Source: Nitrososphaeraceae archaeon
GTDB taxonomy: Archaea > Thermoproteota > Nitrososphaeria > Nitrososphaerales > Nitrososphaeraceae
DNA: 34,554 bases
Assembly: GCA_021325295.1 (NCBI GenBank)
Contig: JAJPHM010000044.1
Span: 1-34,554 of the forward strand
Direction of reading: 5' to 3'
In this document: piece by piece, positions 6,704 to 16,034 of the stretch
Layout of the letters: each line of letters starts with the position of its first letter
Numbering within the stretch: position 1 is the first letter of the stretch
Notes under the pieces: model-generated
What the model was told of the DNA's origin: nothing
The model's database searches: none
Seen by the model: only the letters and a program-made list of their open reading frames with translations
Program-made: the position numbers and the translations under genes

Positions 6704-8259
6704 GAAGTAAAAAATCAAAAGAAGCAGACATGATAGGAGTTGTATCTGCAGATATCAGCGGAAAATCAAAAAAGACTGCACTTCCAAGGCAAGTAGACGA
6801 AACAATCGTCTATTTTGCGCTGTTTTTATTGGGAATTTCTACCGGCCAGATCCAGCCCACAGATCTGATAAAGACCGCCGGTGCTGCCAAGCAATATGGT
6901 TACTATTCTGAGATCTTTTCAAAAATAAATCTCCTAGGAGTCAAGTGGCAGTATGGATTAGCAAGGGCATGTGAAATGATTTCATCAGAAGTAAAGGACG
7001 GCGAGTTTAAGTTATTGTTAATGAAATTGGCGCAGGTGCTTAGGCTTGGCGAAGACCTGCGAGTGTTCTTTGAGCAGGAATCGCAAGCCGTCATGAACGG
7101 ATACATTGCAGCGTACGAAAGATCAATGAGGTCTATGGACATGCTTCTCGAAATGTATTCAACTATGATGTCGACGTCATCGTTTCTTGTAGCATCCATG
7201 GCGCTTCTTACAATGATCTCAGGAGGAGGTAATGCCTCGCAAATGGTGATAACTGTTACAATAGCAATCACAATTGGGCTTGCAGCCTTCATGTTTATGG
7301 CATACTACTTCTTTCCAAAAGACCGGATTATGGTAAAGAGCGGAAATCCAGAAGTTGCAAAAATAAAGAAAATGGTAATCATGTCATTGGGATCTGGAGC
7401 AGGCATCGGTGCTGTCTTATTCTTGCTTAATGTACTGCCGACGCCAATAATAATCTCGATAGCTGGTGGACCGTTGATTGTCCCCGGTCTACTTGCCCGA
7501 AAGTTAGATGCAAAGGTCAGAAAGTTAGACGATTACTATCCGGCATTTGTCAGACACATCGGAGATGTCTATTCTACCGTCGGCTCGCTCGGCCAATCCT
7601 TAAAATCAGTCCTCAGAAGCGATTTTGGAATTCTATCAAAGTATATCGAAGCAACTGCAAATAGAGTGATGAGCAGAATAGGAATTCAGGATGCGTTTGA
7701 TTTATTTTCACAGGATACTGGCAGCATATTGATTTCTTCAGGCAATACCGCTATTGCAAACGCCATGATGAAGGGCGCAGACATGCTTGCAGTAGGATCA
7801 AAGTTGTCAGATATTACTACAAAGTTCCTTGAAATCAGACGGAAGAGATTGCAGACTGCAAAGGCATTCGAGTCTACAATCATGATAATGCATGTATTAA
7901 CACTGGCAGTCTTTAGCCTAATTAACAGACTGCTTCATTTTCTTGCACAATTCTTTGACATGCAGAAAACAGTAGGTGAAAATGCTGGAAACTTTATTGC
8001 ATTCAGTCCAGGCGATCCTGCATTGATGGGCAGCATTCTTGCTGTACTGGCAATAGTCCTATCAGCGATAAATGCCATGGCATTAAAGGTCTCCCAAGGG
8101 GGGCTTTTCCACACTATCTGGTTTAACATGGCCATACTGCTTATCGCAGGAGGAATAGTAGTATTTGCAGTGGATGCATTTCTGGACAATATGATAGGGG
8201 GCATTCTCAACATTTCACAGCTTGTTCAGACGACATCTTCAGGAGCGGGAAACAGCTAG
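6697..8259 (+). CDS. arlJ: Archaellum membrane platform protein ArlJ
   Basis: The 520-residue protein belongs to the TadC/GspF-type platform family. A soluble N-terminal domain (about residues 1-150, including a LAQVLRLGEDLRVFFEQE helix) precedes two hydrophobic hairpins near residues 165-205 and 225-265. A second soluble domain follows (YYPAFVRHIGDVYSTVGSL, about 285), then further membrane segments near 395-415 and 445-505. ArlJ is the only polytopic core component and couples the ArlI ATPase to the filament. A strong GGAGGA lies eight bases before the ATG. Here arlJ precedes arlI, the reverse of the usual H-I-J order. Its stop is 16 bases before the arlI start. Confidence 0.9.
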   Translation: MLRSKKSKEADMIGVVSADISGKSKKTALPRQVDETIVYFALFLLGISTGQIQPTDLIKTAGAAKQYGYYSEIFSKINLLGVKWQYGLARACEMISSEVKDGEFKLLLMKLAQVLRLGEDLRVFFEQESQAVMNGYIAAYERSMRSMDMLLEMYSTMMSTSSFLVASMALLTMISGGGNASQMVITVTIAITIGLAAFMFMAYYFFPKDRIMVKSGNPEVAKIKKMVIMSLGSGAGIGAVLFLLNVLPTPIIISIAGGPLIVPGLLARKLDAKVRKLDDYYPAFVRHIGDVYSTVGSLGQSLKSVLRSDFGILSKYIEATANRVMSRIGIQDAFDLFSQDTGSILISSGNTAIANAMMKGADMLAVGSKLSDITTKFLEIRRKRLQTAKAFESTIMIMHVLTLAVFSLINRLLHFLAQFFDMQKTVGENAGNFIAFSPGDPALMGSILAVLAIVLSAINAMALKVSQGGLFHTIWFNMAILLIAGGIVVFAVDAFLDNMIGGILNISQLVQTTSSGAGNS

Positions 8260-8275
8260 AAGATAGGTGGAAGAG

Positions 8276-9964
8276 ATGGCAGAGCAGATTACCCAGTCAA
8301 ATGAAAAGAACGCTGCTATAGATCAGAAACTTGCAGAAGCTATGCAAAAGACCCCGTATCTTGGAGACTATATATCAGCCTTTATTCAACGTGGAAATCC
8401 ACCTCCAACATTCTATGAGAAGATTGACTCTAGTCTCAAGAATCTGAAGAAGCCGAACTTGGTATATCCAATAAGTGAAAATACGTTCATTCATATCAAT
8501 GCCTTTGCATCAGATAATGATGGATACTTTGAGTATCAGGTAATAGGGCCACCAGAGCCGGATGGCAGGCTGATTTCTGCGGTAGATAAAATGTTCGCTG
8601 TTTACGCAGGATCTTGGAAGCCACCAGACGAACTTCAAGAAAGGTTCGCCCTGGTAGGCAACTTTTTGGAAAAAATATGTGTCAAATCAAACAGTCCTGT
8701 ATCGTATGACAAGATCGATATAAAGAAGGCCAAGCAGATTGCAGTATACGAGAAGGATTATGAAAATCTCAAGTACCATTTCCTAAACAAACGTGTAGGA
8801 TTGGGTATACTGGATCCTTTCCTTACAGATCCACATCTTGAGGATATATCCATTGTTGGTGCAGGCAATGTATATGTCGTCCATAAAATATTTGGATCTC
8901 TGAAATGCACTGTCTGGCTTACCTTTGACGATATAGATGAGATGGTGATAGGCATGTCGGAGCAGTTCGGCAAGACTATCTCTCATGCAAAGCCACTTGT
9001 TGATGCGACGCTGCCAGAAGGCTCCAGAATCAACATAGTGTTTGGAAAGGATGTAAGCAAACGCGGAACAAATGCGACCATTAGAAGATTTGCAAGCGTG
9101 CCATTATCGATCACACAGATCATTAACTCCAAAACTCTGGATGCCCGTGAAGCGGCATATCTGTGGATGGTAGTGGGAGAGGGGTTGAGTGCATTCATAA
9201 ACGGAGAAACAGCGTCAGGTAAGACCACTACAATGATGGGCATAACATCATTTATCCCCCCTACCTGGAAGGTCGTAAGCATAGAAGATACTCCAGAGAT
9301 TACGCTTCCTCACAAGAACTGGATAAGTGAAGTTACGAGGGATACAGGGAGCCCATCGTCCAGTGTTTTGATGTTTGACCTGCTCAAAGCTGCATTAAGA
9401 CAGAGGCCTAACTACATATTGGTAGGCGAGATCAGGGGTGCCGAAGCCAACATTGCTTTCCAGGCAATGCAAACCGGTCACCCTGTCATGAGCACTTTCC
9501 ATGCAGCGCAAATGTCGTCTCTTATTCAGAGGCTGACTGGCGAGCCAATGAAAATTCCAAAGCCAAACATTGAGAATCTGAATGTCGCGCTATTCCAAGC
9601 GGCAGTTCAAGGAAAGGATGGCAAGCCGATTAGACGAGTCCTGTCCATTAATGAAATTGTGGGCTATAACGGCATTGCAGACTCTGTAATGTTTATCCCT
9701 GTCTTTACCTGGGATCCTTCAAGTGACACTGTAACATATAGAGGCAAAGGCAGCAGCAACCTGTTTCTCACAAAGATTCTCCTGAAGAGGGGTCTTGCAA
9801 GAAAGGACGAGGGAAGCCTATACGAAGAACTTGAGTTGCGCACAAAGATCTTGGAACTGATGATAAAGAAAAAGATATTCAATTACTATGATGTCTATGA
9901 TCGTGTAGTACAGGCCAAGGAAATTGGCCTAGCGGCGTTCAAAAAGGAACTTGAGACACTATAG
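8276..9964 (+). CDS. arlI: Archaellum assembly and rotation ATPase ArlI
   Basis: This is a type II/IV secretion-type ATPase of 562 residues. An N-terminal domain precedes the hexamerising core with Walker A GETASGKTT (near residues 310-318), the Asp box around VVSIEDTPEI, Walker B YILVGEIRG (near 380) and a His box (TGHPVMSTFHA). ArlI hydrolyses ATP both to export/assemble archaellin and to rotate the filament. I chose the ATG at 8276 because GGTGGA sits six bases upstream; a GTG three codons earlier is the alternative. Its stop TAG is followed directly by the reversed stop of cheR, leaving no space for a terminator between the two operons. Confidence 0.93.
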   Translation: MAEQITQSNEKNAAIDQKLAEAMQKTPYLGDYISAFIQRGNPPPTFYEKIDSSLKNLKKPNLVYPISENTFIHINAFASDNDGYFEYQVIGPPEPDGRLISAVDKMFAVYAGSWKPPDELQERFALVGNFLEKICVKSNSPVSYDKIDIKKAKQIAVYEKDYENLKYHFLNKRVGLGILDPFLTDPHLEDISIVGAGNVYVVHKIFGSLKCTVWLTFDDIDEMVIGMSEQFGKTISHAKPLVDATLPEGSRINIVFGKDVSKRGTNATIRRFASVPLSITQIINSKTLDAREAAYLWMVVGEGLSAFINGETASGKTTTMMGITSFIPPTWKVVSIEDTPEITLPHKNWISEVTRDTGSPSSSVLMFDLLKAALRQRPNYILVGEIRGAEANIAFQAMQTGHPVMSTFHAAQMSSLIQRLTGEPMKIPKPNIENLNVALFQAAVQGKDGKPIRRVLSINEIVGYNGIADSVMFIPVFTWDPSSDTVTYRGKGSSNLFLTKILLKRGLARKDEGSLYEELELRTKILELMIKKKIFNYYDVYDRVVQAKEIGLAAFKKELETL

Positions 9965-10837
9965 CTAGGCTTTCTGGTAGATTCTCTCTCTAAGATAGAT
10001 TGACCTGAACTTGCCAAGCAATTTGCCCATCAACACTTCTGATTGGCCGATCGCAAGGTAGCCATGTGGTTTTAGAGCTTTATGGAACTTGTCGATTAGT
10101 TTTTCTCGACTTTCTCTATCAAAATATATCATTACATTTCTGCACAGTATCATATCAAAGTCTGTCGCTGGAGGTTCTGTCTTGGTAAGATCTGCTACAT
10201 GGAAATCAACAGACTTTCTGATATCTTCGCTAACTTGGTAGAACCGTGCGGTACTAGAATGGGGGACTTTAGGCGATACTCTTTGAAAATACCTTGACAG
10301 CAGATTCTGTGTTACATTTTTGAGACTAGTTTCTTCATAAATCCCTTCTTGCGAGATACCTATAGAACTAGAATTAATGTCAGTTGCAAATATGCCAAGC
10401 CTGCAGGAAGACAAGTTCATGGCATTTTGATCAGCATTTAACAATTCCCTGACAAGAATGGCAATGCTGTAAGGTTCTTCGCCTGTAGCACTGCCAGCGC
10501 ACCAGATTTTTATTTCGGGCGTCTGTGAACCAGTCAGACGACAATTATCAATTATCGAAGGAAGTATATTGATCCTGAGCCGCTCGAAGAATGACGGGTC
10601 TCTGAAGAATTCGGTTACTGTGATCGAAAATGACGAAATCAACTCTGTAAATTCATTCGGATCTTTTGACAGCAGCTCAGCATACTTTTGATAATTCGGT
10701 ATTTTTCGCAATCGCATTCTGTGCTCTAATCGCCTTCGTATGAATGGAACCCTGTATTTCTGCAACCCTTGCTCAAAGAGTTTGTTCAAAATTGCGAATA
10801 GATACGGATCTTCAATGGTTTCTTGTTTCAGAGTCAC
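9965..10837 (-). CDS. cheR: Chemotaxis protein methyltransferase CheR
   Basis: The 290-residue product has the CheR layout: an N-terminal helical domain (about residues 1-80) with RRRLEHRMRLRKI, and a SAM-binding domain with EIKIWCAGSATGEEPYSIAI and the MILCRNVMIYFD motif. CheR methylates glutamates of receptors in adaptation. The start is a GTG overlapping the CheD stop as GTGA, so it is the last gene of the chemotaxis operon and probably translated by coupling. The only receptor of the operon with a full signalling hairpin is the soluble MCP encoded upstream, so that protein is the likely substrate. Confidence 0.92.
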   Translation of the reverse strand: MTLKQETIEDPYLFAILNKLFEQGLQKYRVPFIRRRLEHRMRLRKIPNYQKYAELLSKDPNEFTELISSFSITVTEFFRDPSFFERLRINILPSIIDNCRLTGSQTPEIKIWCAGSATGEEPYSIAILVRELLNADQNAMNLSSCRLGIFATDINSSSIGISQEGIYEETSLKNVTQNLLSRYFQRVSPKVPHSSTARFYQVSEDIRKSVDFHVADLTKTEPPATDFDMILCRNVMIYFDRESREKLIDKFHKALKPHGYLAIGQSEVLMGKLLGKFRSIYLRERIYQKA

Positions 10838-11364
10838 AGGATTATGTCCTTGCTCCCTTTCTTTCTTACAATAACCTGTCCAGTATTTACGTCAAGTCTT
10901 ACCCATCTGCCTTGAGCAGAACCCACGTCCTGTCCTAAGACTGGTATCTTTCGCGATTCGAGCAATAGCTTGATTTGCTGCAAATTGCGCTGGCCAATAT
11001 CGAAAAATACATCTTCACGTTTGTTTTCATTTGAAAACATTCTTGCCCCGCCTGCGATCTTGGAAGCCACTCGAGTAAGATTGGCGCCTCTACCTATCAT
11101 TTCGTCAATAAGTATGTTGAGCGCATGATCTCCGTACTTTGCTTGGTAATCATGTTCAGGAGGAGACTTGCCTTGACTGTCTGGAAGCATTATATGCGCC
11201 AAACCGCCAATTTTTTTGACAGGATCGTGGATACAGAGTGCGATGCATGATCCAACAAAGGTTGTCAGCATTGCATTTGATGAGTCAGTAACGTGCAGCG
11301 AACCCATCTTGACCTCTATCTCTGTTATCCCTCTCTGTCCTATCAAATCGGTTCTATTCTCCAT
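10834..11364 (-). CDS. cheD: Chemoreceptor glutamine deamidase CheD
   Basis: The 176-residue protein carries the CheD Cys-His pair: Cys in the FVGSCIALCIHDP motif and His in GGLAHIMLP, with conserved KIAGGARMF and GRNL-like segments. CheD deamidates receptor glutamines and, in Bacillus and archaea, binds CheC. I prefer the ATG at 11364 (MENRTDL) over 11382 because it overlaps the CheC gene by only 11 bases. It lies between cheC and cheR in an overlapping series, which fits stoichiometric synthesis of a CheC-CheD pair. Confidence 0.9.
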   Translation of the reverse strand: MENRTDLIGQRGITEIEVKMGSLHVTDSSNAMLTTFVGSCIALCIHDPVKKIGGLAHIMLPDSQGKSPPEHDYQAKYGDHALNILIDEMIGRGANLTRVASKIAGGARMFSNENKREDVFFDIGQRNLQQIKLLLESRKIPVLGQDVGSAQGRWVRLDVNTGQVIVRKKGSKDIIL

Positions 11365-12007
11365 TTGATTTATTGGCATCAAATGACATTGCTAGCTTTA
11401 GGGCATCGGTTATGCCGATAAAAATCAAAATCTTTATTCTTATACCTGATGCCTCCCCAATAAACTGGGCTTCTGCGATTATCATTTGGTCTTCTTGGGA
11501 TGAGATATCTCCTATGGGAAACTCGATAATCCCCTTGAGATTATCCATTGCAAATCCAGGAGTTGAACAGGTCAGCCTGAAACCCGTATTCTTTGAGATG
11601 GCGTTAAGAAATGAACCGGCGAACAAAATATTTCCTACTTCTGAAATAGAAGACCTTCCAAGACCATCTATTTCTTTTATATTGTCATTTCCAAGCAGTC
11701 GTCTGGCAAGCTGTCTTGCTTCGTCATAGGTGAGAAACATCATCATACCTGCAGTAATGTCACCTCCTGATTTCAGATATACCGCACACACTTCCCCGCT
11801 AAAAATACCGACTAACTGATCCAAGAATTGCGGCTTTGCTTCATTGAGCCTTCCAAATGAGTATTGATATTCTTCGCCAGTAAGCATTTCAAGTGACCTG
11901 GATGTTCCCGCCACTATATGGGATATAGTATTTCGGAGCTTTTCCAAGCTGGACTCAGAAATCTTTGGATTTGGAAGCTTGCTGCTATTCTTTATTGATA
12001 TTTCCAT
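11354..12007 (-). CDS. cheC: CheY-P phosphatase CheC
   Basis: The 217-residue protein belongs to the CheC/FliY/CheX family. One phosphatase signature is visible, S-x3-E-x2-N in SSISEVGNILFAG (near residue 120) followed about 23 residues later by the expected Pro. The first-half site (around LRNTISHIVAGTSR) lacks the E-x2-N pair, so probably only one active site works. CheC removes phosphate from CheY and is stimulated by CheD. It is encoded between cheA and cheD, with six bases between it and cheA. FliY is unlikely, since there is no bacterial flagellar motor. Confidence 0.88.
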   Translation of the reverse strand: MEISIKNSSKLPNPKISESSLEKLRNTISHIVAGTSRSLEMLTGEEYQYSFGRLNEAKPQFLDQLVGIFSGEVCAVYLKSGGDITAGMMMFLTYDEARQLARRLLGNDNIKEIDGLGRSSISEVGNILFAGSFLNAISKNTGFRLTCSTPGFAMDNLKGIIEFPIGDISSQEDQMIIAEAQFIGEASGIRIKILIFIGITDALKLAMSFDANKSNGE

Positions 12008-12013
12008 CCCTTG

Positions 12014-13807
12014 TCATCTCATCTGAAGTTGCATCAGGTCAAGTATCAGCGCAACCTTTCCATCTGACAGAATTGTCGCATCTGACGGTACATTTGAAGA
12101 AAGGTCGTATCCCGTTTTATCAATATGCTTTATTACAATGTCTTGCTTGCTTTCAAACGAATCAACAATCATGCCAATGGGTTTGCCGGCCTTTTCAGCT
12201 ACTATAACCGTTAACTTGTTTGTGTTGTCACTTGTGCTGTTGTCAGTATTTATTTGAGCAGGTGACTTTTGTGTCTGAAGCACATCTGCAGCATGAACAA
12301 GAGGAATAACCTTGCTTCTGAATATGATTACAGGTCTGCCCTGAATTGTCTTTACCTGATTTTGATCGACTTGAATAGTTGCTAGAACATCGGATAGCGG
12401 TATAACATATTTTTCACTTCCAACTTTCACAAGCAAGCCTCCAATTATTGCTAGACTCAGAGGTATAGTCAAGGAGAAAGTGGTTCCAAGATTCTTTTCT
12501 GTCCTGATCTTTACGGTTCCTCCTACGGATTTAATTTTATCAATTACTACATTAACTCCTACTCCTCTGCCAGAGATATCTGTGACTTTCTGTGCTGTGG
12601 AGAGTCCAGACGTTCCTAACAGATCCATAATTTGCTCTGAAGACATGGCATCAGCATCTTGTCTGCTTATGATGCCTTTTTCTACCGCCTTCTCCTTGAC
12701 CTTATCTAGGTCTATACCTCTTCCATCATCTGAAACTTCTATCGAGACCTTATCTCCGACCCTGTGTGCCTTGAGCTTGATTGTGCCGGAACCGGGTTTG
12801 CCAAGAGCCTCTCTATCCTTTGGCATCTCTATTCCGTGATCTACTGCATTTCTTAGAATATGCAGCAGCGGGTCAGTTATTGCATCAAGGACAGTCCTGT
12901 CCAATTCTATACCTGTTCCTTCCATTTCCAGTCTCACTTCTTTTCCTTGATCTGCAGATATATCGCGTACCATTCTCGGGAAGCGGTCAAAAATTTGTTG
13001 GATAGGTACTAGCCTGATCTTCATTGTGTGGTTTTGGAGAGCATTTATCAGTCTCTCAAGATTTCTAAGCTCCTGTTTGTATTCCTTTAGATTGGAGTCC
13101 AAGACAACCTGTTCAAGTCGCATTCTTGCAATCATGATTTCCCCGACAAGGTCAACCAACGAGTCCAAGTCCTCCATTCTGACTTTTACTGATTGAGTAT
13201 TGATATGAGCAGATGTGTCAAGCCGGCCGCCATAGTTCGTAGAGGATTGAAACGATGGCTGAGTTGCAAAATTATTATCAGCCGATTGGGCCGCTGGGGA
13301 CTCCGGCCTTTGGTCGTATTGCTGATCGTTTTGATGTATAGATTCCTGATTATTGCTTGTCGTCTGTCCACTGGTTAGCGTCAGTGCAGCGTCAGGGGGC
13401 AGATTCTGTTTGCTTTCTGTCTTGTCTGATTCAGCTTCTGCAACTTTCGCAAATTCTTCTGTGAATTTTATCAAATCGACAGAACATTTCTCATCATTTA
13501 CCATCTTCTCCAAAAGGTCAAAAGAATAAAAGAAAAAGTCAGTAGACTGTGACATCAGACGAAGCTGTCCATTTCTAAATTTGTCAAATAAATCCTCTAT
13601 TGCTCTGCAAATCTGTCTGATCTGCTCATATCCCATAGTTGCAGCCATTCCCTTCAGCGTGTGGGCAGACCTGAATGCCGAGTCCAGACACTCTTTGTTT
13701 TCGGGGTTTTGTTCGAGTTGAAGCAGGGCCTGATTTAGATTCTGTATGTGCTCGTTGGCCTCTTGCACAAACATATCTCTGTACTTTGAAAGGTCATTAC
13801 CCGACAT
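12014..13807 (-). CDS. cheA: Chemotaxis histidine kinase CheA, apparently without P2
   Basis: The 597-residue product begins with an Hpt (P1) domain with phosphorylated His49 in the AFRSAHTLKGMA motif. A Gln/Asn/Ser-rich linker (about 135-205) follows, then the P3 dimerisation helices, the P4 ATPase with LRNAVDHGIE, DDGRGID and GRGVGVNVV boxes, and a C-terminal P5 CheW-like domain. No folded CheY/CheB-binding P2 domain is visible in the linker. CheA takes signals from receptors through CheW and phosphorylates CheY and CheB. The ATG at 13807 gives an 11-base overlap with cheB; an in-frame ATG at 13822 is the alternative. Confidence 0.93.
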   Translation of the reverse strand: MSGNDLSKYRDMFVQEANEHIQNLNQALLQLEQNPENKECLDSAFRSAHTLKGMAATMGYEQIRQICRAIEDLFDKFRNGQLRLMSQSTDFFFYSFDLLEKMVNDEKCSVDLIKFTEEFAKVAEAESDKTESKQNLPPDAALTLTSGQTTSNNQESIHQNDQQYDQRPESPAAQSADNNFATQPSFQSSTNYGGRLDTSAHINTQSVKVRMEDLDSLVDLVGEIMIARMRLEQVVLDSNLKEYKQELRNLERLINALQNHTMKIRLVPIQQIFDRFPRMVRDISADQGKEVRLEMEGTGIELDRTVLDAITDPLLHILRNAVDHGIEMPKDREALGKPGSGTIKLKAHRVGDKVSIEVSDDGRGIDLDKVKEKAVEKGIISRQDADAMSSEQIMDLLGTSGLSTAQKVTDISGRGVGVNVVIDKIKSVGGTVKIRTEKNLGTTFSLTIPLSLAIIGGLLVKVGSEKYVIPLSDVLATIQVDQNQVKTIQGRPVIIFRSKVIPLVHAADVLQTQKSPAQINTDNSTSDNTNKLTVIVAEKAGKPIGMIVDSFESKQDIVIKHIDKTGYDLSSNVPSDATILSDGKVALILDLMQLQMR

Positions 13808-14978
13808 AATGTTGCACCCCATTTTCTTGTTTCATTTCGTGAAAATTTTGTTTTTCCAATTCATTTACGTAGCGAATAATAGTCTGTCCTATCATTTCAG
13901 TCGGCAGCATCTCATCTACTGCACCAATATCATAAGCTGCCTTTGGCATGCCAAACACAGCAGATGTTGCCTGGTCTTGAGCAATGGTCTTGCCACCTCT
14001 CATTTTTATCATCTTCATACCAAACGCCCCATCCTGCCCCATTCCAGAAAGTAGCACTCCAATGGCGTTTGAACCAAAAACATCAGCTGCACTTAACATA
14101 GTAACATTTACAGAAGGTCTGACACCTTGTCTCTTGCCTGATTTATCCAGCTTTATCCTTCCTTCAGGCGTGAGTTTAACATGGTAGTCTCCTGGAGCTA
14201 TGTACGCTGTACCATATTCAAGCGGATCATTTTCTCTTGCTTCAGTCACTCTAATTTCTGAAATTTCGTCCAAGTGCCGTGCAAAGACCTTGGTGAATGG
14301 TGCGGGCATGTGTTGTACTATAATAATTGCAGCATGGAGACCCGGAGGAAGACTGGAGAATATTTCAGTAATTATTCGTGGTCCACCAGTTGAAGATCCA
14401 ATTATGATAACATTTCTTACTTTTGAAAAATGTAGATTTTGACTGTCCACATGACAGATTTCGATAACTTTCTTTCCTTTTCTTTTGGCAGGTATGAGCG
14501 TATGAGGATCGACTTTTGCGGCAGTTTCAATGGCGGATATTAGTTTCTCCTTTATCTGACCGGTTCTATCTGAATTATTCTCACCGCTATCTGTTGGGAC
14601 CAACGGAATTGGAATAAAGTCTAGTGCTCCCCTATCAAGACAATCAAATACTATGCTATTGCCGTCAAGTTTTCGGTCTGAAGGCGAAATACCCTCTCCA
14701 TAGCTGCTGACAACAATGATGGGTAATGGATTGCAACTAGCTATGACTCGTTCGATAAAGGTAATTCCATCAACATTTGGCATCTCCAAGTCAAGTAATA
14801 CCACGTCAGGCCTGATTAGACCAATTTTATCAATGGCCTCTTTACCATCACGTGCTGTCCCACACAACTCAAACTTGTCAATAGACCTGATAATATCTGA
14901 TAGGTATTCTCTTACTAATCGTGAATCATTGACAACCATGACTCTGATCCTTCTGTTCTCCAAGACCAAGTCGATCAT
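13797..14978 (-). CDS. cheB: Receptor methylesterase CheB
   Basis: This 393-residue response regulator has a receiver domain (about 10-125) with phospho-acceptor Asp63 in VVLLDLEMPN, a linker, and a methylesterase domain with catalytic Ser in GSSTGGPR, His in VQHMPAPF and Asp in GMGQDGAFG. One residue of the usual acidic pair at the receiver N-terminus is Asn (VVND instead of VVDD), a possible change in metal binding. CheB removes receptor methyl groups or deamidates them when phosphorylated by CheA. Start and stop overlap cheY (four bases) and cheA (11 bases). Confidence 0.92.
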   Translation of the reverse strand: MIDLVLENRRIRVMVVNDSRLVREYLSDIIRSIDKFELCGTARDGKEAIDKIGLIRPDVVLLDLEMPNVDGITFIERVIASCNPLPIIVVSSYGEGISPSDRKLDGNSIVFDCLDRGALDFIPIPLVPTDSGENNSDRTGQIKEKLISAIETAAKVDPHTLIPAKRKGKKVIEICHVDSQNLHFSKVRNVIIIGSSTGGPRIITEIFSSLPPGLHAAIIIVQHMPAPFTKVFARHLDEISEIRVTEARENDPLEYGTAYIAPGDYHVKLTPEGRIKLDKSGKRQGVRPSVNVTMLSAADVFGSNAIGVLLSGMGQDGAFGMKMIKMRGGKTIAQDQATSAVFGMPKAAYDIGAVDEMLPTEMIGQTIIRYVNELEKQNFHEMKQENGVQHYVG

Positions 14979-15361
14979 CTGCTCCGCAATAGTCTGTTTA
15001 TCACGGTAGCAACCATTCCACGGTCAAATGGTTTGACCACATAATCCTTAGCTCCAAGCTTTATTGCCTCCTGGACAGTATGCTTTTGTTCAACAGAAGT
15101 AACCATCACCACTTTAGCCCCTGGATTTATCTGTAAAATTATCTTAAGTGCTTGGATTCCATCTGTTCCTGGCATGTTGATATCCATGGTAATGATATCT
15201 GGCCGGTACTTCTGGTATGCATCTATGGCTGCCGCTCCATCCGATGCTTCGTAAATATTTTGGAATCCATTGGCGGCAAGAATGTCTTTAAGTACCGCCC
15301 TCATAAAGGAGGCATCATCAACTACCAGTACCTTGGCCGTACTTCTATCTAGTATGGACAT
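14975..15361 (-). CDS. cheY: Chemotaxis response regulator CheY
   Basis: The product is a single receiver domain of 128 residues with the acidic pair Asp15-Asp16 (VLVVDDASFMR), phospho-acceptor Asp60 (IITMDINMPG), a Thr in MVTSVEQ and Lys in VVKPFD, so all catalytic residues are present. I chose the ATG at 15361 because the longer frame (15412) would add 17 basic residues that lie wholly inside cheW. The result is a 17-base overlap with cheW. CheY-P would act on the archaellum motor; in euryarchaea this needs the adaptor CheF, which I do not find here. Confidence 0.93.
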   Translation of the reverse strand: MSILDRSTAKVLVVDDASFMRAVLKDILAANGFQNIYEASDGAAAIDAYQKYRPDIITMDINMPGTDGIQALKIILQINPGAKVVMVTSVEQKHTVQEAIKLGAKDYVVKPFDRGMVATVINRLLRSR

Positions 15362-16034
15362 CTGACTTTGGCTCCTGTATTTTCGCACTGCCTTTTGCTT
15401 CGACCATCTCATTTCCTGCAGTTCCGGCTGTTGTGTTGGAATCTGCTTTGCCGTTTAATGCGAAATTGAAATCCTTGCTGCCAACTGTCCCATCTTCTGC
15501 GCCATCCTTGTCCATTTCTAGTAAAAGTTCCAAGTCGATAATGACATACAACTCGTCGTTTTTCTTTACGATGCCTTTGATATATGGCGCCGTTTCGCAC
15601 AATACTGTTGGAGCAGGTTCAATATCAGACTGCGAGATTTGAGTGACTTCATCAACTCCGTCTACCAGTAGCCCGATGGTACTTTTTCTCACCTGAGCAA
15701 CAATTACCTTGTCATTACCGTCAGTATCATATCCTTTTGTAAGGTTACCGCCGGTTTTAAAACCTAGAAGTCTCTTTGTATCAATAAGCGTTATTATCTT
15801 GCCCCGCAGATTCATTACTCCAATTACGTGAGCAGGTGCGCCAGGAACCCGGGTAATGTTATCTTTAGAAGCTATTTCACGTACCTGTTCGACATTGACG
15901 CCATATGTCATTCCTTTTTTTGTGCTAACATCATAAATGGTGAATAAGACTATCTTGCAATTGCAGCCCTCCACTTTTGTTACAAATGATTTTTTGGGCG
16001 AATACTGGTGATCTGGATCTATTTGAGTAGTCAA
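15345..16034 (-). CDS. cheW: Chemotaxis coupling protein CheW with a long C-terminal tail
   Basis: The 229-residue protein has a CheW domain from about residue 25 to 172 ([44 protein letters not shown]). It bridges receptor tips and CheA. A polar tail of nearly 60 residues (about 172-229, rich in Gly, Asp, Lys, Thr) follows the domain and is predicted disordered, longer than in usual CheW proteins. The ATG overlaps the MCP stop by four bases. The tail overlaps cheY at the DNA level by only 17 bases, so it is not just a product of overlap. Confidence 0.92.
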   Translation of the reverse strand: MTTQIDPDHQYSPKKSFVTKVEGCNCKIVLFTIYDVSTKKGMTYGVNVEQVREIASKDNITRVPGAPAHVIGVMNLRGKIITLIDTKRLLGFKTGGNLTKGYDTDGNDKVIVAQVRKSTIGLLVDGVDEVTQISQSDIEPAPTVLCETAPYIKGIVKKNDELYVIIDLELLLEMDKDGAEDGTVGSKDFNFALNGKADSNTTAGTAGNEMVEAKGSAKIQEPKSDVHTR

